Shown: positions 16,087 through 24,757 of the stretch, one piece after another
How the letters are laid out: every line of letters starts with the position of its first letter
How positions within the stretch are numbered: position 1 is the stretch's first letter
Assembly: GCA_902779165.1 (NCBI GenBank)
Contig: CACZAN010000006.1
Span: 21,687-85,686 of the forward strand
Origin: an uncultured Bacteroidales bacterium
Lineage (GTDB): Bacteria; Bacteroidota; Bacteroidia; Bacteroidales; Bacteroidaceae
Direction: 5' to 3'
Length of the DNA stretch: 64,000 nt
The notes under the pieces: generated by a model
What the model was told of the DNA's origin: nothing
Seen by the model: only the letters and a program-made list of their open reading frames with translations
Database searches by the model: none
Made by a program: the position numbers and the translations under genes

Positions 16087-18639
16087 ATGAAAAGGATCCT
16101 CATCACCTGCACCCTCCTGGTGCTCGCACTGCTGCCCGCCGGCGCTGTGCTCAAAGAACGCGACCTGGCACGAACCCTCGGCGTCCTGCGCGAAGAACTG
16201 TCTGCCAACTATGCCAAGCAGAAAGTCTTCATGTCCCGCTACGAGCAGCAGGGAGCCGCCCAGCACCAGCAGCTTGTGTGGTACATGAACCAGTGCGAGC
16301 AGATAGGGCTGATGCTCTACTCCCAGTCCACCGACAACACCTTCGACATGGCCTATGCCTGCCACCAGGCCGTAAGCCTCTACCGGCAGCTCGACACCCG
16401 TGGCAACAAGGTCCTTCCGTATGAGAAAATCATCGCGCGCATGCGCAGCGAACTCGAGCGCTACGATGCCCTCATCACCTCGCTGAAGAGTATGCCCCCC
16501 GTCGTCGATGAAGAGGCGCTCACCGAGAGCGACAGCATCCTCCTCAACGCCATTGATTCCCTGGAGTCCGCCATCGATACCCTCAGTGCGTCCGTCGATT
16601 CGCTGGGCGCGCCCGTGCATGCCCCCCTTGTCAATCAAGAACTCATGGAGGAAGAACAGCACGAACCCCTCTTCCTCTCCGGCGAGCAGCTGGCCGACCG
16701 CAGGGCCTGCCTCCTCTACGCCCAGTCCATCCGCGACAACCTCGAAGTCTTCCTCGAGAACCTCGAGGCCGAGAGCAGCTACTACTCCAGCGTGCAGGAG
16801 AAGGTGCGCCAGCTCAACGCCTTCGCCCTCTCGCGCTATAAGATCCTGCAGGACAACATCTTCAAGAACGGCGGTTCCAACTACTTCAGCATCATCGCCT
16901 CCTACCCCCACTTCTACCGCCAAGCCCGTTTCGCAGCCGAGACGAAGTACGCCCCCTTCAGCTCCAAGAGTTCCACCTACTCCGAATGGCGCGGAGTCCC
17001 CGTGCTCTTCATCAGTGTCTTCGTACTCTTCTACCTCTCCCTGGCCCTCGGCATCACCTACGCTATCCTCCACTGGCTGCTGCCCCGACGCTGGCGTGGC
17101 GAGGGCTCGAAGATCAAGCGCCAGATGCTCACAAATGTCATCGGCATCGCCCTCTTCGCCATCTTCGTCATGATCGTGCGCTCACTCGTCGACCGCAACT
17201 TCATCCAGATGAGCACCGCCCTCATCATCACCATGGCCTGGCTCCTCGAGGTCATCTTCCTCTCGCTCTACATCCGCCTCAAAGGGCGCCAGATGCTGCA
17301 TGCCGCCTACATCTACACCCCCCTGATGGTGCTCTCCTCCCTCGTCATCATGCTGCGTATCGTCCTGATGCCCAACAGCATCCTCAACCTCATCTTCCCG
17401 CCTCTGCTGCTCCTCTTCGTCATGTGGCAGCTGTGGATGATGCGCCGCCACAAGAGCGGACTCCCCCTGCAGGACGTCGTCTACTCCAACCTCACCACCA
17501 TCGTGATGATTGTCGCCTGCATCACCACCTGGGTGGGCTACACCCTCCTCAGCGTACAGATCCTCGTCTGGTGGACCTTCCAGCTGGCCGCCATCACCAC
17601 CATCACCTGCTTCTACGACCTCATGTCGATGTACGAGCAGAGCCACCACATCGCGCGCAAGAACATCACCGAGACCTGGGCCTACGACTTCATCAACCTC
17701 ACCCTCGTGCCCGTCCTCGCCGTCGGCAGCTTCTTCGTCAGCATCTACTGGTCCGCCCAGATCTTCGAGATGAACAGCGTCTGCGAGAAAGCCTTCTTTG
17801 CCAACTTCGTCAACCTGCCCGACCTCATACAAATCTCCCTCTTCAAGCTGAGCCTCGTAGCCTCACTCTGGTTTGTCTTCCGCTACCTCAACTACGCCTT
17901 CCGCGAGTTCTACGCCTACTTCCGCCAGCGCACCAACCCCGACGACACCCTCAACCTGACGCTCGCCAAGAACGTCATCGCCATCATCGCCTGGGGCCTC
18001 TACTTCATCATCGTCCTCGTCATACTCCACGTCCCCAAGGCCGGCATCTCCATCGTCACCGCAGGCCTCGCCACGGGTCTCGGTTTCGCCATGCAGGACC
18101 TCATCGAGAACTTCTTCTACGGCATCTCCCTCATGGCCGGCCGCCTGCGCGTGGGCGACTACATCGAGTGCGACGGCATCTCCGGCCGCGTAGAAAACAT
18201 CACCTACCAGAGCGTGCAGGTCATCACAGCCGACGGCTGCGTCATCGCCTTCCTCAACAAGACCCTCTTCAACAAGAACTTCAAGAACCTCACCCGCAAC
18301 CACCGCTACGAGCTCATCAAGCTACCCGTCGGCGTCGCCTACGGCACTGACATCGACCACGTTCGCCGTCTCCTCATCGAGGCCCTGAAGCCCGTCTGCG
18401 ACTACACCACGTCCACGGGCGAGACCGCCACAGACCCCGATCGCCCCATCACCGTCGCCTTCTCCAACTTCGGCGACAGCAGCGTCGACCTCTTCGTCAA
18501 CGTCTGGATGCACGTCGAGGAAAAATACCTCCTCTCCAGCCGCATCAAGGAAACCATCTACGACACCCTCAACCGCAACCACATCTCCATACCCTTCCCG
18601 CAGCGCGACCTCCACATCGTTCGCGACAGCGCCGAATAG
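16087..18639 (+). CDS. Large mechanosensitive ion channel (MscS family)
   Basis: 850 residues from the ATG at 16087; the frame is open back into the tRNA but that part is not coding. A signal peptide (MKRILITCTLLVLALLPAGA) is followed by about 270 periplasmic residues with helical coiled-coil character. About nine to eleven hydrophobic segments follow from about residue 300. The MscS core begins near residue 640: pore helix GISIVTAGLATGLGFAMQ, then GDYIECDGISGRVENI and the beta and alpha/beta C-terminal domains. The layout resembles MscK/MscM-type large channels that release solutes on hypo-osmotic shock. Codon use is extremely rich in C at the third position. Confidence 0.92.
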   Translation: MKRILITCTLLVLALLPAGAVLKERDLARTLGVLREELSANYAKQKVFMSRYEQQGAAQHQQLVWYMNQCEQIGLMLYSQSTDNTFDMAYACHQAVSLYRQLDTRGNKVLPYEKIIARMRSELERYDALITSLKSMPPVVDEEALTESDSILLNAIDSLESAIDTLSASVDSLGAPVHAPLVNQELMEEEQHEPLFLSGEQLADRRACLLYAQSIRDNLEVFLENLEAESSYYSSVQEKVRQLNAFALSRYKILQDNIFKNGGSNYFSIIASYPHFYRQARFAAETKYAPFSSKSSTYSEWRGVPVLFISVFVLFYLSLALGITYAILHWLLPRRWRGEGSKIKRQMLTNVIGIALFAIFVMIVRSLVDRNFIQMSTALIITMAWLLEVIFLSLYIRLKGRQMLHAAYIYTPLMVLSSLVIMLRIVLMPNSILNLIFPPLLLLFVMWQLWMMRRHKSGLPLQDVVYSNLTTIVMIVACITTWVGYTLLSVQILVWWTFQLAAITTITCFYDLMSMYEQSHHIARKNITETWAYDFINLTLVPVLAVGSFFVSIYWSAQIFEMNSVCEKAFFANFVNLPDLIQISLFKLSLVASLWFVFRYLNYAFREFYAYFRQRTNPDDTLNLTLAKNVIAIIAWGLYFIIVLVILHVPKAGISIVTAGLATGLGFAMQDLIENFFYGISLMAGRLRVGDYIECDGISGRVENITYQSVQVITADGCVIAFLNKTLFNKNFKNLTRNHRYELIKLPVGVAYGTDIDHVRRLLIEALKPVCDYTTSTGETATDPDRPITVAFSNFGDSSVDLFVNVWMHVEEKYLLSSRIKETIYDTLNRNHISIPFPQRDLHIVRDSAE

Positions 18640-18674
18640 CCCACACGTCCCTGCCCACACGAACGGATGTCCCT

Positions 18675-18723
18675 GCGCTCGAACTTGTTCGCTTGACACT
18701 TGAAGCGCTCGAACTTGTTCGCT
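18675..18723. repeat. Two direct 19-bp repeats
   Basis: GCGCTCGAACTTGTTCGCT occurs at 18675-18693 and again at 18705-18723, a 30-base period, just before the inverted-repeat element. Each unit contains the partial palindrome CGAACTTGTTCG. Confidence 0.8.
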
Positions 18724-18745
18724 CATTATTTTTCCCGTGCGCTCG

Positions 18746-19318
18746 CGCGCGCGTGATAAAATTTTGAAAAAATCAACTGAATCTACTGCAAGTCATTGTA
18801 ACATGTTCTATTCCAATAATATATATTGCAGTAGATTTTTCAAAATATATACGATTTGCAGTAGATTTATTTCTATTTTTGGAGCCATTAAGACGCGAAG
18901 ACGCTAAGAATGTATTATCTCTGCTCCAGCTGCCGGGAAAGGTTTTCTTTGAGCCTTCGCGTATTTGTGTCGAAATTATTTGAAGACGCGAAGTTGAGTT
19001 CCACCAGTGGAACTCTCGACTTCCACCAGTGGAACTCTGGAATTCCACCAGTGGAACTCGCGAGTTCCACCCTTGGAATTTTCTGGAACTCATGGTAGAT
19101 CGTTTATTGTTGACTAGGCTTACAGAAGAGAATGTAGGCTTGATTGCAAGCACAAATACATGAAAAATGTTCAGCAAATACATCATATTGCAGAAAAATC
19201 TACTGCAAAACTCATCATTTTGCAAAAATCTACTGCAAGGCATATAGCTGTATATCAGTATACTATAACGCCTTGCAGTAGATTCAGTTGATTTTTTCAA
19301 CATTTTATCACGCGCGCG
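18746..19318. mobile_element. 573-bp non-coding element with 47-bp terminal inverted repeats (MITE-like)
   Basis: The ends 18746-18792 and 19272-19318 are inverted copies with a single mismatch over 47 bases; both begin with CGCGCGCG followed by TGATAAAAT. Inside, a TGCAGTAGATTT unit recurs twice on one side (about 18828 and 18857) and twice in the opposite orientation on the other (about 19194 and 19225), so the inverted organisation is nested. The centre holds the 22-bp palindromic array. No transposase is present. A 176-codon minus frame spans it but looks like a by-product of the symmetric AT-rich DNA. No convincing target-site duplication is visible. It could be a non-autonomous transposable element or a structured RNA locus; it lies at the left edge of the defence island. 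Confidence 0.65.
18999..19086. repeat. Four 22-bp tandem units containing a palindrome
   Basis: Units start at 18999, 19021, 19043 and 19065, exactly 22 bases apart. The first three share TTCCACCAGTGGAACTC; the fourth is diverged (TTCCACCCTTGG). With its flanking bases each unit contains the arms GAGTTCCAC and GTGGAACTC around CA, so each can form a hairpin or a dyad binding site. There are no unique spacers, so it is not a CRISPR. Confidence 0.85.
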
Positions 19319-19797
19319 TATGTAATAAACCTATATATAAAATCGCTATTTGGAACTATTCTATCACGGCACATCCGTGCTCTTCAAGACGTCCGACATG
19401 GCCCATGTTTTGAATTATTTCAAGCAAAAAGATGAGAAAATCGATAAATTAATGAGAGATTGTGTTAATTATCGTGATATTATAAATTTATTTCAAGATA
19501 AATGTGTATCTTTGTAGCCAATAACAATGAGAACCAAAGGTCGAAGGCCGAAGGGAAAGTCAAGTTCCAGCTCGAGTTCGAAAATGGTGAGGTATTGAGG
19601 CTTAAGTTGTATGAGCATTTGAAAATAGAGTAAATGATTGAGTCTTGAAGTCCAAATAGACCTATTGGTTTAGGCAAAAGCACGTGTTAAATAGATAAAA
19701 ACAGCCCCATAATAGCTATTATGGCAAATAAATAGAAATAAATTTTGCCACGTCATCGAATTTTATTATATTTGCACTCGATATTAATTAAATAAAG
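19319..19797 (+). other. Gene-poor stretch with possible gene remnants
   Basis: No confident gene. A short frame with codons reading YHGTSVLFKTSDMAHV is open from about 19342 to the TAG at 19515-19517 (the internal ATG at 19398 would give 39 residues). A second frame ends in ENGEVLRLKLYEHLKIE with TAA near 19633. Both look like ends of decayed or very small genes. A TATCTTTG box (19507-19514) lies between them without a clear -33 partner. Confidence 0.35.
19744..19774 (+). promoter_or_regulatory. Promoter at the head of the defence island
   Basis: TTTG at 19744-19747 and TATATTTG at 19767-19774 (TAnnTTTG), 19 nt apart, 23 nt before the XRE regulator. It is the only strong promoter seen for the collinear island genes. 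Confidence 0.7.
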
Positions 19798-19998
19798 ATG
19801 AGCGAAAGACCTCTTAATCGGCTTAAAGTGGTTCTTGTGGAGAACCAAAAGACGAGCAAATGGCTGGCAGAACAGTTGGGTGTCTCTGCCGTAACAGTCA
19901 GCAAGTGGTGTACTAACATGCACCAACCCGACTTGCAGACGTTGGCTAAAATTGCAGAATTGATAGGGTGTGAGAAACGAGAACTTATTACTGAATAG
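19798..19998 (+). CDS. Small XRE-type helix-turn-helix regulator
   Basis: 66 residues forming a single HTH_3 domain: NRLKVVLVENQKTSKWLAEQLGVSAVTVSKWCTN, with the recognition helix in SAVTVSKW. There is no other domain. It lies first in the island, directly behind the promoter and 21 bases before the ATPase gene, so it probably autoregulates and controls the downstream genes, as small XRE proteins often do for restriction and defence loci. The regulated targets are inferred from position only. Confidence 0.88.
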   Translation: MSERPLNRLKVVLVENQKTSKWLAEQLGVSAVTVSKWCTNMHQPDLQTLAKIAELIGCEKRELITE

Positions 19999-20019
19999 AA
20001 ATGTTTCAAAACAATCTAT

Positions 20020-21099
20020 ATGAACGGATTTAAGAATATTGAAATCAAGAACTTCAGAGGCATCGACCATCTGAAGATAGATGATTTTTCACGTGTCAAC
20101 GTGTTCTTGGGACAGAATGGATCAGGGAAAACATCTATTCTTGAAACTTTGCTGTTGCTCTCCGGCATGTCTAACCCAGAACTACCTCAGGCTATCAATG
20201 CAATACGTTCAAGAGGCACTTCTGGACAGTTCCTTCATGTCAGGGATATTTTTCATAATTTGATTTTGCAGAGTGCGCCAGAAATCTCTGCGACACAATT
20301 TGATGAAACAAAACGGCATTTAATTTTAAAAATGCCTTATGTCTTTGACGAACAGGAGCAAGTGGCTACTCAAATAGGACAGATTCCTCGCTCCGATGCG
20401 ATGGTTCCGGTTAATCAGGTAGAAATGAACTTTGATATTGCTGTTGATGGGATAGTAAATCATTACAAAAGTTCATTGACCTTCAATCAAAATGGCATTC
20501 CTAAAGAAAGGAAAATTGCAGAAGGGTATCAGGAATCAATAATAGCCTCCCTAATCCCATCAAGTTTACAATCAGCAAATGTATTATATGATCTTGCAGA
20601 GTTGGTAAAACGTAAGATGAAGCAAATTGTCGTGGATCGACTTTCTCTCTTTGATAGCAGGGTTAAATCTGTTGAGGCCTTGTCTGATGGTGTTTATGTG
20701 GATATGGACGGCATCCCTGAATTACTGTCCATTTCGATGCATGGCGATGGACTATTCCGCTATTTGACTATTGTGGCTGCATCTGCCAATCCTGTTACTA
20801 ATGTAGTTCTGATAGACGAAATAGATAACGGCTTGCACTATTCCGCTTACAAGAAGTTGTGGGAGGCCATCTTTGCTTTGGCAACAGCAACCAACAAGCA
20901 GGTGTTCGTAACTACTCATAGTAAGGAAACACTCTGCTATCTTAATGAGATGTTGGAAGAGAATCCCGACTATCAGAAAGATATGCGTCTGTACACTATC
21001 GTTAGGGCACAGAATAAAGACCATCAGGCATACAAATATACCTATGAAGGCTTGTCTGGTGCTTGCGAGAATGATGTGGAACTTAGAGGAATGGTATAA
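20020..21099 (+). CDS. AAA-family ATPase (OLD/AAA_15-21 type), defence-associated
   Basis: 359 residues. The N-terminus IEIKNFRGIDHLKIDDFSRVNVFLGQNGSGKT is the classic start of SMC/OLD-like ATPases, with the Walker A lysine at residue 37. Walker B lies at VVLIDEIDNGLH (aspartate near 265), followed by a VFVTTHSKE switch-histidine motif. The insert between them (about 90-230) is diverged. There is no fused TOPRIM domain; a TOPRIM-like protein is encoded by the next gene, whose start overlaps this stop by one base. This split ATPase plus TOPRIM arrangement is like that of PARIS (AriA/AriB) and related anti-phage or abortive systems. The assignment to one named system is inference. Confidence 0.85.
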   Translation: MNGFKNIEIKNFRGIDHLKIDDFSRVNVFLGQNGSGKTSILETLLLLSGMSNPELPQAINAIRSRGTSGQFLHVRDIFHNLILQSAPEISATQFDETKRHLILKMPYVFDEQEQVATQIGQIPRSDAMVPVNQVEMNFDIAVDGIVNHYKSSLTFNQNGIPKERKIAEGYQESIIASLIPSSLQSANVLYDLAELVKRKMKQIVVDRLSLFDSRVKSVEALSDGVYVDMDGIPELLSISMHGDGLFRYLTIVAASANPVTNVVLIDEIDNGLHYSAYKKLWEAIFALATATNKQVFVTTHSKETLCYLNEMLEENPDYQKDMRLYTIVRAQNKDHQAYKYTYEGLSGACENDVELRGMV

Positions 21100-21728
21100 T
21101 GAAGCGGTTTTTGATCATCGTAGAGGGTGATGCTGATAAGAGGTTCTTCGAGAACTACTATCATCATTTGTTTAATGGGAAGGCTCCCAAAGGCAGCATC
21201 ACGCACCCTGGTAAAGATGACGACACTGGAGGTTATCAGAAACTACGCAGGGAAGATGCTATCAACCTCATGAAGGAGAATACATATCTGGGGGGCGTGA
21301 ATCTTGTTATATTCGATGCAGACGAGAACCCGGAGGCTCGTCGCAAAGAGTTGCTTGCCGTCAAAGATGAATTTGGCGTGGAATTTGAGTTATTCCTTTT
21401 GCCCAACAACAAAGATGCTGGTGAGTTAGAAGATATGCTGGAGCAGATTATTAATCCTAACAATCAGCCCGTGATGGATTGCTGGCAGACATACGAGGGT
21501 GAACTTGAAAAGGTCAGGATTCCTACAAAGACACCTCCCACGCTGACTGTCCCTGCCAAGAAAACCAAGATATATGCTTATCTTGAAACCTTGCTCGGGA
21601 AGTCAAGAAGTCAGAAGAAACTCATCAAGGATGCAAACCGCAATTACGAGAACACCCAGCACTGGAATCTGGATGCAGAGTACTTGGACACGTTGAAGGA
21701 GTTTTTGGAAAACAAGATTTCGGGTTAA
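21099..21728 (+). CDS. TOPRIM-fold protein (DUF3226/DUF4435-like), putative nuclease partner of the ATPase
   Basis: 209 residues. The N-terminal [18 protein letters not shown] supplies the TOPRIM glutamate (E9), and [15 protein letters not shown] supplies the DxD pair (D73, D75), so the metal-binding core appears intact. The rest has [18 protein letters not shown], typical of DUF3226. TOPRIM proteins of this type act as nucleases or effectors next to an ATPase sensor. The ATG overlaps the ATPase stop, a sign of translational coupling and fixed stoichiometry. A nuclease role is inferred from the motifs; target and trigger are unknown. Confidence 0.8.
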   Translation: MKRFLIIVEGDADKRFFENYYHHLFNGKAPKGSITHPGKDDDTGGYQKLRREDAINLMKENTYLGGVNLVIFDADENPEARRKELLAVKDEFGVEFELFLLPNNKDAGELEDMLEQIINPNNQPVMDCWQTYEGELEKVRIPTKTPPTLTVPAKKTKIYAYLETLLGKSRSQKKLIKDANRNYENTQHWNLDAEYLDTLKEFLENKISG

Positions 21729-21732
21729 GCGT

Positions 21733-22566
21733 ATGAAAAAGGAAGAGATATTAGCATTATTTCAAGAATATGAGCAGGCTGCTTGCGAGGTGAACCAAGT
21801 GGAATGTTGGAGTGCAAGAGACTTGCAAAAGTTGCTTGGCTATAGCCTCTGGCAAAACTTCACGAAAGTTATTGAAAAGGCTAAAATGGCATGTGAGAAT
21901 GTTGGCCAAAATATAGTTGACCATTTTATTGACGTCAATAAAAAGGTTGAGGTGGGTAGTGGTGCGTTTCGAGAGATAGACGACGTCATGCTCACCCGTT
22001 ATGCTTGCTATCTGGTTGCACAGAATGGCGACCCAAGAAAGCCGCAGATTGCTTTTGCACAGACTTATTTTGCTGTTCAGACTCGTCGTGCAGAACTGAT
22101 AGAGCAACGACTTTTGGAAGTTGAGCGAGTTAAAGCACGAGCCAAATTGCAAGAGACAGAAAGAAAACTTTCTGGCATCTTATATGAACGCGGTGTAAAT
22201 GACCAGACTTTTGCTGTTATCCGTTCCAAAGGAGATCAGGCACTCTTCCGTTTGAGCACAAACATGATGAAACGTAAGTTGGGGATGCCGCAAGGCCGTC
22301 CTTTTGCCGATTTCCTTCCCACTATAAGCATTAAGGCAAAAGACTTCGCTGCGGAGATGACAAGCGTCAATGTACAAGCCAAAGACCTTCAAGGCGAAGC
22401 ATCCATTACACGGGAACATGTTGACAATAATGCCGCAGTACGCAAGATGCTCACAGAGCGAGGTATTATCCCAGAAAATCTTCCTCCTGCAGAAGATGTC
22501 AAGAAGGTAGAACGCCGTTTGGTAAGTGAGCAGAAGAAAATACTGAAGAACAAAAAACAATATTGA
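21733..22566 (+). CDS. dinD: DNA damage-inducible protein D (DinD-like, BRO-N domain)
   Basis: 277 residues, close to E. coli DinD. The N-terminal half holds [25 protein letters not shown] and [18 protein letters not shown], the DinD/BRO-N signature; the C-terminal part contains [15 protein letters not shown] and the [20 protein letters not shown] motif. DinD is SOS-induced in E. coli and inhibits RecA-mediated strand exchange. It follows the TOPRIM gene after only four bases, so it may be co-expressed with the ATPase/TOPRIM pair. No SOS box is seen, as expected for a gene inside an operon. Its role in defence is inferred from location. Confidence 0.9.
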   Translation: MKKEEILALFQEYEQAACEVNQVECWSARDLQKLLGYSLWQNFTKVIEKAKMACENVGQNIVDHFIDVNKKVEVGSGAFREIDDVMLTRYACYLVAQNGDPRKPQIAFAQTYFAVQTRRAELIEQRLLEVERVKARAKLQETERKLSGILYERGVNDQTFAVIRSKGDQALFRLSTNMMKRKLGMPQGRPFADFLPTISIKAKDFAAEMTSVNVQAKDLQGEASITREHVDNNAAVRKMLTERGIIPENLPPAEDVKKVERRLVSEQKKILKNKKQY

Positions 22567-22680
22567 TTGTATACCCTTTTAGAGTTAGTGAGTAACCCCA
22601 TTATACTTAGTATGTAAATGCAAGGTAGTTAGTGGGTAATTCAAAATGCAATACAAATAGAAAAAACATCATAAGAACAT

Positions 22681-23850
22681 ATGCCAAGAACAGTAGTTGC
22701 ATATAAAGTTTTTCTTGCTTCACCTGGTGATGTTAAAAAAGAAAGAACAATTGTGAAGAAAGTTATAGATACATATAACCAGATTCACTCTTGCGATAAT
22801 ATTAAACTTGAATTGCTGTGTTGGGAAGATAGTACACATCCGTCATTTGGCGATTATACTCAAGATGTTGTTAATTCCCAAATAGGAGATGATTATGATG
22901 TATTTATTGGGATTCTTTGGGCAAGGTTTGGCACTCCAACTCCCAAGTATGAGTCAGGAACCGAAGAAGAGTTCTATAGAGCATATGAAAGATACAAAAA
23001 CGGTGATAGAATGAAACTAATGGTGTACCGTAAAGATGAAAGCATCCCTCCTTCTTCGATAGATGTGGAACAATTGCAAAAGATTAACAGATTTACTTCC
23101 GAAGTTGGGAAATTAGGAGGCTACTACTTTACGTTTACAGAAGAAATGCAATTTCAGGATATGCTTTTGAAACATCTTGACAGGGCAATAAGAGATTTGG
23201 AAAAGCGAACAGATAATCGTAAACTTCAGATGCCATTGACAATAAAGTCCAAAGATGAAGAACAGATATCAGTTACAACTGGACGAGATATGTGGGGGCT
23301 AATTGAATACAGTGAGTTCATTGTATTTACATGTTCTGAGGTCAAAGCACATATAGATCAAATATCTAATTTGACAAAGAAAATTGGTGAAGACATGCAA
23401 ATACATACACGAGAATTGGATACGACACAACGCAACAGCAACATATTACATACCAAAAGTATCTTGTTATATGCCGCTAGGGATATGAATAAATATGCAA
23501 GTGAAATAGAAAAACCTAATACGATTTGGTATGCTAAATATCTAGAAGTCCAGCAAGCAATAAAAGAAATGCTAGATGTTTCGGAAGGGCTTGTTTCTGA
23601 AAAAGAATGGGAAGACATGGTTGGCAATTTGCGTGAAATGTATAACGGCATGGGGAATGCATATAGCGCAATGCGTCAGTTTTATTCTGCTGTAAATAAA
23701 TTGCCTAAGATATCTCAGCCTTTGAATATTGCAAAGTTGAATGTTTGTAATAAGTTAAAGAGTATAATATCAAATCTTCAGGCAGGAAAGTTGTTCTGTG
23801 ATGAGACGATAGAATATATTGAAAACAAAATACATCCTTTAAAAGACTGA
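22681..23850 (+). CDS. DUF4062 (TIR-like) domain protein with helical C-terminal half
   Basis: 389 residues. Residues about 6-110 match DUF4062: YKVFLASPGDVKKER, ELLCWEDSTHPSFGDYTQDVVN, DVFIGILWARFGTPT. This TIR-related fold is found at the N-terminus of STAND-type and other immune effectors. Residues about 190-389 are mostly helical, without a recognisable NTPase or sensor domain, so this is not a full STAND protein. A 114-base spacer separates it from dinD, so it may have its own transcript; a clear TAnnTTTG box is not visible. Function unknown; defence role inferred from fold and neighbours. Confidence 0.8.
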   Translation: MPRTVVAYKVFLASPGDVKKERTIVKKVIDTYNQIHSCDNIKLELLCWEDSTHPSFGDYTQDVVNSQIGDDYDVFIGILWARFGTPTPKYESGTEEEFYRAYERYKNGDRMKLMVYRKDESIPPSSIDVEQLQKINRFTSEVGKLGGYYFTFTEEMQFQDMLLKHLDRAIRDLEKRTDNRKLQMPLTIKSKDEEQISVTTGRDMWGLIEYSEFIVFTCSEVKAHIDQISNLTKKIGEDMQIHTRELDTTQRNSNILHTKSILLYAARDMNKYASEIEKPNTIWYAKYLEVQQAIKEMLDVSEGLVSEKEWEDMVGNLREMYNGMGNAYSAMRQFYSAVNKLPKISQPLNIAKLNVCNKLKSIISNLQAGKLFCDETIEYIENKIHPLKD

Positions 23851-23909
23851 ACAAACAAAGATAAAGAGTTAGTTAGCGGGTGACTAATTAGGTAAACGAG
23901 AAACAAAAT

Positions 23910-24749
23910 ATGGACAGACAAGGGTTTATTGATTTTAACAAACTGCTTTCACCGGATAATTCACGTAAGGCTACCAGTTATGCCCAGGCGATAATGATTC
24001 TGGACGAGGTGCTTGTGCATCAGAACGTGATTGACCTCCACGGGCAGTCACTCTATGATATTCCAAATGCAGCCACCATAGAGGAAGTACTGCGTTTTGT
24101 GAATGAAGAGGTAAAAAAGATGAAAAGTAACCAGCAAAACATCTTTGATTATGGTAACCCTGGACAAAGAAGCTATCCATTGAAGAATTTTTGTTCTGCT
24201 GCCCTGAAGAGTCTGAAGGAGTATGTTTTATATGAACAAGAAATAAAGGCCGCTGATATAATAGTTGCTCAGGAATCAAATCCAAGAACCATCTCCAAGA
24301 AACTCATTACCCATTTCGACCTTACACAAGAAGGAGAAGATGTTGTCGCTGTCACAAAACGCCGAAAGGGACAAGACTATTTTCGTCGTATGATACTCAC
24401 CAATTACGGCAGCCGTTGTGCGCTGACAGGCATAGACATTCCGCAATTGCTCATTGCCAGCCACATCATCCCCTGGGAAGACAAGAAACACAAGCAAGAT
24501 CGCTTGAATCCTTGCAACGGTATCTGTCTCTCGGCACTTTATGACAAAGCTTTCGATGAAGGTCTCATTTCTTTCTCGCCAAGCGACTACACAGTCTGTT
24601 TCTCCTCTATCTTGCGAGAAAAAGAAACAAAGGAGTATTACGACAAGTACTTTGGCCTTATTATTGGGAAAAAGTTAACTATGCCAACAGATTATTTGCC
24701 CAGTAGTGAGTTTCTTGAGTATCATTACGAACGTATTTTTCAGAGGTGA
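23910..24749 (+). CDS. HNH endonuclease (HNH_2 type)
   Basis: 279 residues. The C-terminal half has the HNH_2 motif: RCALTGIDIPQLLIASHIIPW, then LNPCNGICLSALYDKAFDEGLISF, providing the two histidines and asparagine of the beta-beta-alpha metal site. The N-terminal 150 residues are unassigned and could bind DNA or a partner. HNH_2 proteins are frequent in restriction and defence islands. It is followed by a small unknown gene eight bases later and the McrB-like gene, suggesting an accessory nuclease of that set. Confidence 0.85.
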   Translation: MDRQGFIDFNKLLSPDNSRKATSYAQAIMILDEVLVHQNVIDLHGQSLYDIPNAATIEEVLRFVNEEVKKMKSNQQNIFDYGNPGQRSYPLKNFCSAALKSLKEYVLYEQEIKAADIIVAQESNPRTISKKLITHFDLTQEGEDVVAVTKRRKGQDYFRRMILTNYGSRCALTGIDIPQLLIASHIIPWEDKKHKQDRLNPCNGICLSALYDKAFDEGLISFSPSDYTVCFSSILREKETKEYYDKYFGLIIGKKLTMPTDYLPSSEFLEYHYERIFQR

Positions 24750-24757
24750 TTTTGGAT

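Noticed and set aside
18999-19086. Possible CRISPR array
   Set aside because: The 22-bp units are directly adjacent, with no unique spacers, and no cas genes are nearby.
18773-19303. 176-residue open frame on the minus strand spanning the inverted-repeat element
   Set aside because: It reads through both terminal repeats and repeats the same short peptide motifs because the DNA is symmetric and repetitive. It shows no recognisable protein family and no promoter.
20020-21728. Gabija system
   Set aside because: GajA is an ATPase-TOPRIM fusion next to a UvrD-like helicase. Here the two domains are separate proteins and no helicase is present.
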